A stretch of DNA of 64,000 nt from Aurelia coerulea (lineage: Eukaryota; Cnidaria; Scyphozoa; Semaeostomeae; Ulmaridae), in NCBI GenBank assembly GCA_039566865.1, contig CM076957.1, positions 12,843,896-12,907,895 on the forward strand. Reading direction: 5' to 3'. Both the position numbers and the translations under genes were made by a program. Below the pieces are notes generated by a model. It was not told where the DNA came from. It saw only the letters and a list, made by a program, of their open reading frames with translations, and did not search any database. Shown here one piece after another: positions 8,298-20,403 of the stretch (position 1 is its first letter; each line of letters begins with the position of its first letter).

Positions 8298-10222
8298 CTA
8301 GGCACAGTGATCCAGAATACCAAAATTAGGGAATAAACTGCAAAAAATGAATTTCCGAAAATACAAAAAATACACGACAGTCTTGATAGAGGACATCCTG
8401 AGGATTAACATAAAACAAACCGTTTTAAAATCGGACCACTGAGTTTAGAGCAATGTATTTTTTAAGCTGGCCTAAATTTCATATGGTTGTTTACACTGAC
8501 ATTTCCGGTACAAGTGTCAAAATAACGTAAATTTCAAGATGCCAAAAGGTCATCTTGCCTTTGTCTGATTTTAGAATTTTTTCTTTTAAAAGAAAGGTAA
8601 TTCTTTCGTCTTTAATGCCATCTAGTTGCTGGATTCATATGGTAAACGGTTATCCAAGAATTATGCAAAGTTATGTCCCCTGTACTTTACCCAAGAATCT
8701 TATTTCAAAACTGGGAACTTCGACTTAAAAGTTGAAAACAAAAAAAGCAAGCGTTTGCAAGCCTTAGCGACTAATTTTTCATTAAACTCCAACGTCTTCT
8801 GGATGCTTCCCTGAAATTTTTCGTTCTGACTCGTTCAAATTAATTGTCAAAAATTATTTCAAAATCGTTGGTAAAAGATTATGATGATTATGATGATATT
8901 TTAGTCGGGCAACTTATCAATTCCTTTATGCTAAAAACAAAGAGCAAAATGCCAATAATTTTCCGTGGAGTTTTCTCAAAGCATAAATAAAGTTCACAGA
9001 CATAATGTAAAGAATAATTCATGGGATTGGATGCGAAAATATGTTTTGTCAGAAAGCAATTCGAGGATATTTACAAGAGCATCAAAAACAAAAGCTTTGT
9101 TCCTAAATATGAGATGAACCCTGCAGTTCTGCTAAAAAGAGTCACACGCCACAAGTATCTCAATGCTTTCTTGTTAATCTTATTTGTGATAAAATGTATT
9201 TTTGTGACATTCTTTACATGCACATGTATTGGTTCATTATATATGGCTGCCACTATTGTGTCTGCCCCCACCTTTGTGTCACAATTCTCAGTACATTTTG
9301 CCAAGGCTTTGTAGCAGTCAGAGCTAATATAACAAGCAGTTTTGCGATAATGGTAGTAATATCATTGATGATTTATTTTCCACAGAATAAGGAACACTAT
9401 GAGACATCCTGTATTTTGGTTAATTTACTGTTTAGCGAATATATATTTGTCGCTTGATACTCACGATAAAAAGATACCCTTTCAAATTAAAATCCCATCT
9501 GTAACTTTTCCCAGTAAGTCTGATAACTTAAAGAAAACTTTACTTATACTTTGAGAAAACGCCATGAAAATTATTGGCATTTTGCTCTTTGTTTTTAGCA
9601 TAAAGGAATTGATAAGTTTCCCGACTAAAGTATCATCATAATCATCATAATCTTTTACCAACGATTTTGAAAGAATTTTTGACAATTAATTTGAACGACT
9701 CAGAACGAAAAATTTCAGTGAAGCATTCAGAAGACGTTGGAGTTTAATGAAAAATTAGTCGCTAAGGCTTGCAAACGCTTGCTTTTTTTGTTTTCAACTT
9801 TTAAGTCGAAGTTCCCAGTTTTGAAAAAAGATTCTTGGGTAGAGTACAAGGGACATAACTTTGCATAATTCTTGGATAACCGTTTACCATATGAATCCAG
9901 CAACTAGATGACATTAAAGACGAAAGAATTACCTTTCATTTAAAAGAAAAAATTCTAAAATCAGACAAAGGCAAGATGACCTTTTGACATCTTGAAATTT
10001 ACGTTATTTTGACACTTGTACCGGAAATGTCAGTGTAAACAACCATATGAAATTTAGGCCAACTTCAAAAATACATTTCTCCGCACTCAGTGGTCCGATT
10101 TTAAAACGGTTTGTTTCATGTTAATCCTCAGGATGTCCTCCATAAAGGCTGTCGTGTATTTTGTCAATTTTCGAAAATTCATTTTTTGTAATTAATTACA
10201 TGCTCTGGATCACTGTGCTAGG
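8298..10222. mobile_element. Foldback element with ~690-bp inverted arms
   Basis: The left arm (about 8298-8994) and right arm (about 9536-10222) are long inverted copies. The outer ends are AGCACAGTGATCCAG-like. The arms include a CCGGTACAAGTGTC stretch and a tract AATGCCAATAATTTTC. The ~540-bp spacer (8995-9535) has an open frame at 9021-9314 with hydrophobic stretches but no recognisable domain. There is no transposase. It shares words, including the GGTCCGATTT and GTTTACACTGACATTTCCGG blocks, with the element at 40-42 kb, so both belong to one family. A transcript through it would form a long hairpin. Confidence 0.8.
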
Positions 10223-10943
10223 CCCCATTAAAATCGAAAACTCTCGAACGATCAAACTTTCGGACAAATTGGAGAGTTGAATGACTATGTTTGAATTAGT
10301 CTCCCTACCTACTTTCAGTTTCAAATTATGTTCAGTTTATTATTTGATTTTGGGAGCCACTGAATCGAGATTAAAAATGTCTCCTCCCCCTGCAAATACT
10401 TACAAGGCACATGGTTTAGAACTGAGCAATGAATAATCAAATGTGCTGAATAATAGTTAGTTCATGTATCCTCGCAACGTTATCAACCAAATTTATCAAC
10501 CAATTTTATCAAACAATATCAAGAGAATTTCCAAATCCATCTAAAATGTTCCAGCAACTCAACCATTGAAATTAACGAATCAGTCGCGATTCGCAATCAT
10601 TCGACATAGATTCATTGTCTTCGTTCAATATTTTCAATACTTTCACTTCATCATCCAATTCAGTGCGGAAAACTGAGACTCATGTAATCAATCTATAAGC
10701 CCATTGCATTTTTAGATTGGCTTTGTTCACGATTTGAACAGCAGGACATTCTTTGGCACAAAGTATTTCAATGCCACGAACGAATAAGGATCCCATGGTT
10801 GAAAGACATTGAAACAAAAGCTTGTGAAAACATTTGAAAAACATTGTGATGGTCCAAGCAGAGATCAAAATCATCCAAGGGATTGGCCTTTGACCATTTC
10901 ACGGCCTAAAATACCAAACACAACACATACATCTTTGTATTGG
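10223..10943. other. No gene seen
   Basis: Unique AT-rich sequence between the inner and outer right arms of the foldback structure. The left side has only ~200 unrelated bases at the equivalent place, so the outer arms are not simply the ends of one symmetric element. Confidence 0.4.
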
Positions 10944-11030
10944 GCCCTTGGCCCTGATGGTGACCCGCATGTTTGCTTTCATGTTTGACCCGCAGATTAC
11001 TTGACCTGCTGGCCTGCAGAATAAAGTCGT
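10944..11030 (-). repeat. Outer inverted repeat, right arm
   Basis: Inverted counterpart of 8007-8090. Confidence 0.8.
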
Positions 11031-11675
11031 CGGCTCAGTTTAGGCCCAGCCGACCTATGATAAAGTTTGGCTTGTTTACTTGATAACTGAACACATTTGC
11101 AGCTATAGAAGCGAATAAAATGCATTGTTGGGAATCATCTAAAGATTCATAATGAAACTGTCTACTGTTTTGATAGCTTTAACGAGCAGTAAAAAGTCAA
11201 ACTAAGCCAATTGAAGTCAAGGAAGATGATCAAGATCAATAGGCCTTACTTGAGCTGCTTCAAGATGGTCTTGAGTGGTGGTGTGGATGAAATATGTAAC
11301 AGTTTTTGGAGGGTCATGCAGCTTATTTAGTGGATATTGATTTGATGTGGATGATTAATCTTCCTTGTTATCTTCTCTTGCAGCAATTAAAGTGTTTTGG
11401 TGAGACCTTTATGGAGTTCCTGAAAGACAGTGCTGAATGGTGCAAGGCTCAACATGTAGAGTAGCTTTATTATTCATTAAAGACCCAGACTAGTTTATCA
11501 AATCAGTTCTGCTGTATTCTCATGGGGTGAATGTGCAGAGTGCCAAGGACAAAGAGCTTTGTTTCCTTTTTATATTGAGAAGTTATCTAGAATTTGGTAC
11601 AGCAACTAGATCATTATCAAGTCACCGTGAAGAAAACTTTGCAATAAAAGAAAAAGACTCATGGCCATTGTAGGA

Positions 11676-11795
11676 ATGGCATCTGCAGATATTCAGAGGG
11701 TGCCAGACTTTGGCCATGCATTGGTAGAATTCAAGAACATGAGGTTTCTCATAATGGACCGCCCCTCAAAGGCAAATATTGCTCATTTTGTACAG
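11676..11795 (+). CDS. PTP4A: First coding exon of a PTP4A/PRL-type phosphatase
   Basis: Encodes 40 residues ending at a CAG/gtaggt splice donor at 11795/11796, phase 0. The stretch VEFKNMRFLIMDRPSKANI matches the PRL family N-terminus (VxYKNMRFLIThxPTxAT), and the exon boundary falls where vertebrate PTP4A genes have one (after the NKFIE-like residues). PRLs are small prenylated dual-specificity phosphatases that also bind CNNM magnesium transporters. The start at 11676 gives a typical length; an in-frame ATG at 11661 is also possible. A likely 5'UTR part reaches back to an acceptor (TTCTCTTGCAG) at about 11384. The catalytic HCxxGxxR exon is not in the window as far as I could read, so the gene continues to the right across a long intron or this is a stray exon. 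Confidence 0.75.
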
Positions 11796-12395
11796 GTAGG
11801 TCAATCATTGGAATGTTTTTCTCTTCAGGATGTATAGAAAAATGGCTACCGGCTGAAAATTGTAAGTTCTCAAAAACGAAAGGTCTCGTGCAGATGATAT
11901 GTTGATTTTGTGAAAGGCCAATTCATGTTGTTTCATTTGATGCATAATTTTTTGCAAATTTGGTCTTTAGGGACTTTGCAAGGAGTAAATAAATAATCAT
12001 ATGTCAAAATAAGGTAGCTTTACTCTCGGAAATTGTTCTCATTGTATTGTTTGATGTACATAAGTCAGAGCTGTATCCTTTCCTCACACAAATATTTTGT
12101 GTTTGTTAAATCATTGAGAAGTTAGAAAGGAAGGAGTAACAAACATGACTGTGACTAAAGCAGTTGTTCACCAGAAACTGTCTCAGACAGGGACGACGCT
12201 GGGGGTAATCAAGGTAATCGCTGATTACCTACGTTTTTCCAGAGTTTTTGAGTTTTTTATTTTGCAAAAAATAAATCCAAAAGAATTCTTTTACTTTCCT
12301 GTCTGGTTTCACAGACAGTCAATAATTAGTTATTAATCCTTGTGTATTGTGATATCGTTGTTCAATATGGCGATTTGAAATCTCCATGCCAACTA
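11796..12395. other. Putative PTP4A intron start, no other gene
   Basis: AT-rich sequence downstream of the donor. I recognised no second PRL exon here. Confidence 0.4.
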
Positions 12396-12660
12396 CCGGG
12401 TGTCCCAAAAAAAACGCAACGGATTTGATCAGGACTAGCGACAAGAAAATAATGTTTGATATGATCCTCGATAGCTAACTTGAAGAAAGATACCTTGTTT
12501 GTTGATATTGGTGCATGCATGTATTTAGCGCAGAGTTTATAGCAACATGCTGAGGGTACAGGTATCAGTCCTGGTAATATTAGGCGTGCGATCGCACGCG
12601 CACGCCTCCACACACGCCTGAAATTTCCAAGGCGTGCGTTTTATTGCACGCCCAAACATA
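12396..12660. mobile_element. Transposon end fragments (mariner-like, then hAT-like)
   Basis: A mariner-type end (TACCGGGTGTCCCA) starts at about 12396 with no visible partner. From 12566 a sequence starting CAGTCCTGG runs into a palindrome (GCGTGCGATCGCACGC). It aligns with the left end of the element at 6170, with the same layout but CGTGC replacing CGGGC words, so it is a diverged relative whose right end I could not find. Confidence 0.5.
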
Positions 12661-15503
12661 CTTTTCCCAGCTGGAATTTCATAGTTTCTACATGGTTCTT
12701 GGCGAATAATGATACGTTTTTACGTTGGTTTGTTTTCCTACGGAATGTTTCTAAAATTTTGTAGTGTTTTTTTAATCGCCACGTCATCCTTATTGGTCCA
12801 TACTACCAAAATTACGAAGCGGCAGACGGGAGAGGTCGAGGAGTTGGGCAATCCACTTTTCCTGTTGTCCTATTTGATGAAGTGTGAAGATGAATTCAAA
12901 ATGAATATAGATTCCACAAAGTCATTAGCAGATTAAAGAAAGGGATTAAAGCACATAACTCTTAAGCACTTGAAAGAAAACAGCCAAACCTTTCCATGTT
13001 ATGTTAGTTAACTACTCGGTGGCCTACACTTGCGACAGGGGCGGAGCTAAAGAAAATTGTTGGGGGGGGGATGCAGACACCCCAATTTGCCGACAAAAAA
13101 GCGAAAATACCATTATATATCATCGACGTTTGAAACGTATAGGCAATGGATGATTAAACTGAACATGTAGACACTTGGCATAGTATTTCAGGGGCATACG
13201 CAGCACTTGATGAGTGGGGTTTATGGGGCGTGGGCTAGAAAATTTTTTGTGACCACGCCCTTCAGACGCTCGGAAAATGAGGGAAACGCCCATTTTAGTT
13301 TTATTTTGCATCGTAAAAATGGCTGCAATGAACACAATTTGGGCAGGATGTTTTATTGAATTTACATTGAGAATTTATACCCATCTTAGCAAGTTAATCT
13401 AGGAAAGTAAACGAACATGTCAGAGTACAGCTAGCTCTTCAAATTATTTTGATGAAATTGCTTGAAGGAGCAGTAGCAGTCCTTTTCAGGAATAAAACAA
13501 CATGCGTGCAGCCAAACACATTGGCAAATCCATTTGTATGTGCGAGCCGCACACGTATTATTCAAGATGGTACCTAATTAAGAGAAGCAACACAAAAAAT
13601 AGGTATTCAAGTCTCTTTCTATCGATAAAGACCAAAATTAATATCATTGTTCATATGTTTATGTGTCAATGAAGTTTCTGTTTGTACACAACTACTCAGC
13701 AGTTTCTTCATTGGTAAGCTCAGATTTGTCAGTGTCTGATTCATCTGAACTATCAATGTCCACAGGACAAATCTGTTGTTTGCTCTGTTGATTTTCTTCG
13801 TGAACATTGGTATCGATAAAGTAGCAAATAGGGAACCCTATAGCCAATGACACGCACAGGTTAAGACACATGGGATCTTGAAATAAGTAGGTCTGGGGGC
13901 AAAGCCACCAGGAAAATTTTGAGAATATGCATTCTACTTGCGAAGCCTTTAGAAACTATCGTGGCAAAAATGTGAGCATCATGAGTTTTGTTCATTGGGC
14001 TTAAATTTAGAAACTTGATCATGAAGATAGAATGGGAAAGATAATTATTTACGCTGACAGAATGATCGTGTTCCCCCTTGCTTTCTAGCAATTCTTTCGC
14101 ACAGGTTCTTGCTGGGATCATTTTGCTAAGATGTGAAGTTTTCAGGCTTCCTTTGGATTTCTAGCGCCTTGAATGCCTCGCCAAACTCAAAACGTTTACC
14201 GCGTAGTCATCAAATGCTCGTTTAACTAACGGAGGGGTATTTTACTCTTTCGAAACAGCATGCAAGATTTCTCGGAAAAAGGGTAATTCCATATAGCGTC
14301 ATCAGATGGATGTCAAGTCATGTTTGAGAAATCTTCTTGAATTTTTTCTATAGCAAGGTAATGAGGAGTTGATCCTAGATATTTAATTTCAGCTCGATAT
14401 CTCGTTTGGTTGATGAGCAATAATTTATTGAACTTGTGGCCCATTTGTCAAAAAGGTGGCACTTTTTCATGAGGCAGTATGTTTGAGACACAATAAAACC
14501 AAAATAACATTTTTTTAGAACCGTTTCCATTTTTCAGGTGCTTTATATAGTTGTTAGGTTCACGAAAAAAGTCAAATTCCACGGAACTGTCAAAATCGCT
14601 TGGATGTATAATTGCTTCAAAATCACACAACTGTCATTTGTTGATGTATAAGAAATGATATACCCACGTTTCTCGGTAATTATATCTTTTAATGCATAAA
14701 TGATGGCAATTTCCTAGCTAGTGCCATGAAACTGTGCCCAATGAAGGATGGACTAAAAAATGAAACTACATTGTTTCATACATCAATGTGTCCTGTTAAG
14801 GCCAATGCAGTATTGATTAGATTGCTCTAACCACATGTTTTGGGGAATTTAGTCGACGTTCAAAAATGTTTTCAAGATTTTTGTTCAAGCGAAAATGTCT
14901 GAAGTTGGTTCTTTATAATGTGCACATATGGAGGTATGCCTGAATGTTGAAAGAATCAATTTTATACTTTCACAAGATATATATTTAGCCCTTTCAAATG
15001 GCTCGAAATAAAAAAATGGCGGATATATTCTATGTTCAGCTGCCTGAAACCATGGTTTTCTACCTTGGGTTCTCATTATGAGGCAATTCCAGAGGTCTAA
15101 CGAGAATCGGAAGTCTGTCAATTTTGATTATGAAGTAGGCATTGTTAGCAAAAGTGAATTTTGTAGCTTTATGTGTGACACACATGTTTCATTCCCCCAT
15201 TGATTAAACCTGGTATGTGCCACTCATACAGGTGGGTGTTCGGACCCAACATTCTCCTACAAGGATCCTTTTTGGCAGATTTTGCTAAAACATTTGGTAG
15301 GGTTGGCTGAAATTGGGAGAACAATTGTTAAAAATGGGTAGTTTTCCATCAAGCATCGTCATAAAAATTGGGTCCAAAAGCAAATTTGGTAATTAGAACT
15401 CAGAACTAGGTAGTTTTCTGAAAGCCGGGAAGCAGGCCCCAGTCCATCCATAAGTCACTCTACCTCCCCCCAGGCCAGAGCCACACCTAATACATTCTGG
15501 TAT
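12661..15503. other. No gene recognised
   Basis: About 2.8 kb of AT-rich sequence. Open frames are short (under about 90 codons) and show no family features. A G-run at about 13060-13070 and GGGGCGTGGG/CCACGCCC words at about 13225-13260 may be worn transposon ends, but I could not pair them. Confidence 0.4.
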
Positions 15504-15749
15504 CAATACACCAATTGCATATCCGCGGCCTCGATTCCGCGCGGGAGTCTGGGTCTAGTTTTTGGGTGAAAAATCCGCACATGTGTTTGTAAACAGTCTG
15601 TTGCTTGTTGGTGCGATCGCAAATTTATCGAAGTTCACCACAAGTTTGAAGGTAATTTTTGGTGTTATATTGTCTGGCGTAGTCTGCAATCTAACGAACA
15701 GCTTTTTTAAAAGCTCTTGTAAGTACATTAGCTCTTGCAGGCTACGCAA
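15504..15749 (+). repeat. Left inverted terminus of the ISL2EU-type transposon
   Basis: About 240 bp (CACCAATTGCATATCCGCGG and onward) repeated inverted at 20404-20650, nearly identical. Confidence 0.93.
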
Positions 15750-15817
15750 AACCACTGAAGAAGGTTCAGCCAAGAAGTTTGCTGTTTGTTTTGGCTAGGC
15801 CTGATGTGAATCAAAAT

Positions 15818-17541
15818 ATGGATATCGGGATGCTGTCTGGTATGAAAGTGGACGAACTAAAGAATTTTCTACGTCTTAGAGGATTAAAGGTTGGCGGAAA
15901 AAAGCAGAGCTTGTTGCCAGAGCATTTGTTGCATTTGAAAATGATGTTCAAATAGTGAAGACAGCCGAAGAAGTAGAGGCAGTTCTTGCCAAGGAATATA
16001 TTGCAAAACTCAGGATCGAGTCTGACGATGGCACAACAACAGAGGAAATTCCAGACCCTTTCAAGATTTCCGAAGGATGGATAGCAGAAGAAGAAGGGGT
16101 TAAGCACTGGCCCCCAACACTTTATCCAGATATTTACAACTTTTTGGCTTTCCACCCAAGTGAACTGGCAAGCAAAGATTTGTCAGACTACAAGACCTCA
16201 AAGGGGTACAGTTATTATGAGAGGGGGTGGCTAAAACCCCTGAATTTAAATTTGCTATCAAATGCAAATCAGTTCTGCTTATTGAAAACGACATGCAGAC
16301 CCTCACAAAAGTTGTCAGATGTCCCTCACAAGCTTTGGGTTTGTCTGGCCAAAAGAAGTGGCAAGATAATGGCTGCACATTGCACCTGTATGGCAGGTGT
16401 TGCTGAAACATGCAACCATGTAGCTGCAGCACTATTTAGAATTGAAGCAGCAGTTAGGATGGGTCTTTCAAACCCGTCTTGCACTTCAAAGGCATGTGAG
16501 TGGCTTCCAAATAATAAGGAAGTGAAACCAATGAAAGTGAAAGACATGAAACTTGGAAGGGGTGACTTTGGTAGAAAGGGAAAGAAAACAAAAGAGTTGA
16601 TGTCATCTCCAAAGAAAAGGTATGATCCAGCTGTAAAGATAACATCACCCTTGACATTGGCTGACATTTTAGCAGCTTTAAAGCCTGTTTGTGATCAAAC
16701 TGACTGCATCGCATTTTCTGCTGAGCCTAAGGAACCAAACAATGGAGTGCAAGAAGAGATTTCAAGTGAAAAAATAACAACAATCGAAAGCGTGTTGTCT
16801 TCTACATCAAATGTCGAAGAATTCATTAGGGGATTGGAAGAGATTCCAAAGCAGCTGAGTGCAATTGAAATGGCAACAAGAGGTCAGAGTGAAAATCCAT
16901 TGTGGTTTTCATTGAGAAAACATGTGATCACTGCCTCCAAAGCACATGATGTCAAAACAAGGATGTTCACTGTTTTAAGAAAAGGAGTAGAGAACACAGA
17001 TTTGACTTCCATCTTGGGAAAAATTGATGGAAAAGCTGCCCAAAATTGTGAGTTGCCAGCTCTAAAATATGGCAGGTCAATGGAAACAGAGGCTGCCAAT
17101 ACATTCACACAGCTCTTTTCAGAAACGCATTCAAATGTGAAAGTGACCGAATGTGGTATATTCTTGCATGAAGAGATGCCATTTTTGGGTGGAAGTCCAG
17201 ACAGAATAGTTACTTATGACTGCTGTGGAAAAGCCTGTCTAGAGATCAAATGTCCATTTTCAATACGTCACACTTCACCACAAGATCAAGCAGTCAGCTT
17301 ACCTTATCTTGAAAAGGGAAATAACAATGAAATCTCACTTAAAAGGAATCATCGCTACTTCACTCAATGTCAGATACAAATGGCTTCAACAAAAACTACA
17401 CAATGCTACTTTTTTGTGTGGACCAGTCATGGATCACATTTGGAAAAGGTCTATTTTGACAACAGTTTATGGGATCAGGATAGGAAACTGCTCAAGGACT
17501 TTTATGTAAATATTTACATCCCTTATCTGTTTCGTAAATAG
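15818..17541 (+). CDS. SAP-SWIM-YqaJ exonuclease of the transposon (one frameshift)
   Basis: The likely start is ATG 15818. The first ~27 codons form a SAP-like DNA-binding motif (MKVDELKNFLRLRGLKVGG). The frame shifts by one base in an A run at 15898-15903, then runs open to the stop at 17541. In the main frame (counting from 15955) a SWIM zinc finger is at residues 143-155 (CxC...CxH). A YqaJ/lambda-exonuclease-type PD-(D/E)xK domain covers about 318-510, with E377/E379, SPD (D416) and ExK (E430, K432). Family knowledge: YqaJ proteins are 5'-3' exonucleases of recombination systems. Here it presumably processes DNA during transposition. The homopolymer frameshift may be decay or a sequencing error; without the SAP part an initiation at a later codon is possible. 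Confidence 0.85.
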
Positions 17542-17851
17542 ATTTTGCATCAGTCAATTTATAGGATAGTTTATGATCAGCTTTCCCATTTGAGAGGCAA
17601 AATGAAGTTCATAAAAAGTGGATCAAATTTTCTTGGATTTCTAACTGATTTGCATTTAAAACTTCATGAATACTGTCACAAGAGAAGTCCGCAGTGCAGA
17701 CCTTGTCTACATTGAAATAAAAGATTCTGAAAGAATTCTTGACAATTCTTCAAATATGGGTCAAAATTCTTCAGAAGTATGAAAGGTTGATAAAGAATTT
17801 GTTTACACAGGAATTCTTCAGAATTTCCTAAGAATGTTTCTTGCCTAAGTA

Positions 17852-18062
17852 CCAGGTGTCCCAAAATGATGTATTATCGTTTGATTGCTTATATGTCCAT
17901 AACCGATGAACCAATTTTGGAAAACTGGTAAAACCATAACCAACATCTTTAAATACAATTTAGCCTTTAGGCAATCAAATAAAGCAAAGTGTTTGAAAAT
18001 TGGTTCATTGGTTATGGACATGTAGGCAATCAAACAATAATACATCATTATGGGACACCTGG
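17852..18062. mobile_element. 211-bp Tc1/mariner-type MITE nested in the transposon
   Basis: Near-perfect inverted halves (CCAGGTGTCCCA ... TGGGACACCTGG) flanked by TA on both sides (17850-17851 and 18063-18064). It lies in the non-coding gap between the convergent genes. Confidence 0.85.
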
Positions 18063-18137
18063 TATAATACAGTACTTATGCAAGAAAGTACTTTGAATGT
18101 ATCTAAAGCCTGCACTGTATACACATATATTCTTTTT

Positions 18138-18480
18138 TATAAGAAACTTCCCATACTAAGAACCTCAACTCTCAGATCACCAAAAAATTAAGAAACTCCC
18201 GTACTGGAAAAATATAACTTATAAGAAACTTTTAGTTTTAATAAAGGAAATCCTTAAAATATTTTCGCTTTATTTTCACTTGTTTCCTGTATCACATTGC
18301 CCCGAAGGTACACGAGTGAATTCTAAAAATTGGAAAAGGCTTCAAAAAACTTGTTTTGAAATGTTCACTTGGGCACAGGTAAATAAACATGAGGATCATT
18401 GTGAAACTTCAAAAAGCTTTCAATACTGCCCCAAATTCTTGGTTTCTTACAAAAAGTATTATGTGTATGCAAACTGATTT
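18138..18480 (+). repeat. AGTACTG-family interspersed repeat, copy A
   Basis: Contains TCTCAGATCACCAAAAAATT, TTAAGAAACTCCCGTACTGG and, near 18275-18380, CACTTGTTTCCTGTATCA and GAAATGTTCACTTGGGCACA. It aligns with 49867-50200 in the same direction and inverted with 49335-49690 and 39002-39280. It starts and ends with TTATAAGAAA / TTTCTTAC-like sequence. Confidence 0.65.
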
Positions 18481-18791
18481 AAAGTATTATGTGTATGAAA
18501 AGGGAATATAAGCATACGAAAGTGGCTCAAGCCACGTGCGGTCAAACTCTAGCCAATCACATATCGGTAACTTCTGTTGACTTTGATAAGTTACCCAAAT
18601 ATGGTGTGGCACGTGTCATGCCCTATTATATTTGCACGGCTATTTTTAGCAAAGGCTTTCGTATGCTTAGGTTGCCTTTAACCTATGGTGATAAATATGC
18701 AAGGAATAAGAATGGTTTCCTTTGAACTTGTATGCTATGATCTTTCTCAATGTGCAGGAACACAGAATTTAACTACTAAATTCATACCAAA

Positions 18792-20339
18792 CTAACTGTC
18801 CTTTTTTGCTGGCTTTATCAGGGGTGGTAATACGTTGCAAAGTGCAGCACATACTCTAACTATGTCATCAGCCAGGGGAAGCAATGTAAGAGGCAGGGTA
18901 CTCTTTAAAATTCTAAATGTTTTTACTCTGTTTATTGCTCGTTCAACATGAATTCTTACATTCGCAATTTCTTTTGTTTTCCTGCATTCTTCCTTTGTCA
19001 TTTGCGCTTTGACTCGGGCTCCAGGAGGAACATGAAGTGTACAGTTGTAGTAAAGTAGATCTTCCCTTATCTGAAAGCCCCTATCTGCCATCACCTCATC
19101 ACCATAATCTAACAGTTTGTAGAATCCAGAATTTTGACAAATGTATTGATCAGTCGTTCTACCACCATAGCTGTCAGACAAAAAAGTGACAAAACCTGAT
19201 GGGGCAATACCAATTAGGAATTTAATGGTGTTGTGCTTCTTGTAGTCCGACCAAGTTCCTGCTTGAATATCCAATGATTTGGGCCTTTCAACATAAACTT
19301 CCGTACAGTCTATTATGCACCTTGTTCTGTGATGAACGCCACTAAAGACATGGGGCAAATTGGTCTGTATGGTTGTTTTTGGCAACCAAGAAATTAATGC
19401 ATCTCCCAGTACTTTGCCCAGAAATTTCACCCAAGTCGTAAATATTCTGGAAGCACAGGCAGGTGAAACCTTGAATCTGTCTGCAAGATCTTCATTTAAA
19501 AGACCAAGTCTTAAACGCATCAAAACAAGTAAAAACTGCTCTTTGATGGACAATTTGTGAGTTTTGACTCCATCATAACCTCCACGTTTGGCCTTTGTTG
19601 AAATGATCGTCCTGGAACCCCTCCAGAATACTAATTTTGGGACAAGTGGTTTGAGAACACCCAGTAACACATTAAATATAACAATTTTGTGGATGCCAGT
19701 ATAGAACCTCATTTTAGCATCTGACGTAATTAGCTTTGAAGTCATTGGTCTCTTAAAGGTTTTTTTCACATCAAGAGACTCTAAGCGAGCTGAAAGCTGA
19801 TTGACTGTTTCTTCAAGGCTGGCCTTTTCCTTACTTAGAGTATCCAGCCTCTCCTGCAGAGATCCAATGCACGCTTGCTTCTGTAAGCAGGTTTCACATT
19901 CATCTCTTGGAGTAACTGGTGGTCCAGTAGGCTCAACAGTCTCCACCTTCTCATGTCTAGGCTCTTTCTGTTTTGGCTCAGATCTAATGAGAACTCTTCT
20001 TGCCTTATTTGCCGGTTTCTCATAACCAAGTTCAATGGTGGGATTGGGGTTTTCGAGCGTTGGTCTGCCATCTACGAAATGACAGGAACATACCATGTCA
20101 CTCTGGCCTGGAGACCACTCTTTGTTGCCTTTAGCTGTTCGTCTAATTTGTCGAATCCACTCTTTCCTCTTGTCCATATTATGCAAGACACTTGGAAAAA
20201 TATGCAGACGAAAGGGAGGAGGGCATGGACAGTCTTTGTGTATTTCTCCCGCGTGTTCATCGCAATTCTTCTTCTCCCAAACTTTCAGTTTATATCGACT
20301 ATTTGTGCAACTGATGACAGCACAATTCCCGTTAACCAT
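18792..20339 (-). CDS. THAP-DDE transposase (ISL2EU/DDE_Tnp_4 type), 515 aa
   Basis: An N-terminal THAP zinc finger (C6, C11, C84, H87, with conserved W61 and the W75/P77 region) would bind the transposon ends. A lysine-rich linker follows, then a coiled-coil-like stretch (about 158-190), a helix-turn-helix of the HTH_Tnp_4 type (about 262-312) and an RNase-H-fold DDE domain with D344 (IIDCTEV), D419 (VMADRGF) and E466 (VRIHVERAINRVK). Length and order fit a complete cut-and-paste transposase. The ATG at 20339 lies about 65 bp inside the right inverted terminus. No internal stop, so it may be functional. It converges on the YqaJ gene with a ~1.25-kb gap filled by younger insertions. Confidence 0.92.
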   Translation of the reverse strand: MVNGNCAVISCTNSRYKLKVWEKKNCDEHAGEIHKDCPCPPPFRLHIFPSVLHNMDKRKEWIRQIRRTAKGNKEWSPGQSDMVCSCHFVDGRPTLENPNPTIELGYEKPANKARRVLIRSEPKQKEPRHEKVETVEPTGPPVTPRDECETCLQKQACIGSLQERLDTLSKEKASLEETVNQLSARLESLDVKKTFKRPMTSKLITSDAKMRFYTGIHKIVIFNVLLGVLKPLVPKLVFWRGSRTIISTKAKRGGYDGVKTHKLSIKEQFLLVLMRLRLGLLNEDLADRFKVSPACASRIFTTWVKFLGKVLGDALISWLPKTTIQTNLPHVFSGVHHRTRCIIDCTEVYVERPKSLDIQAGTWSDYKKHNTIKFLIGIAPSGFVTFLSDSYGGRTTDQYICQNSGFYKLLDYGDEVMADRGFQIREDLLYYNCTLHVPPGARVKAQMTKEECRKTKEIANVRIHVERAINRVKTFRILKSTLPLTLLPLADDIVRVCAALCNVLPPLIKPAKKDS

Positions 20340-20403
20340 GATGATTGTGATCGAGCTTCGGATTAGGCCAACTCAACTTCCCTCCAGTTCGAAGTAAAGT
20401 AGC

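Noticed and set aside
9021..9314. Transposase or membrane protein in the foldback spacer
   Set aside because: The open frame has hydrophobic runs but no conserved motif, and an antisense frame of similar length covers it.
13619..14630. Short minus-strand frames of 60-86 codons
   Set aside because: No family resemblance or splice context; expected by chance in AT-rich DNA of this length.
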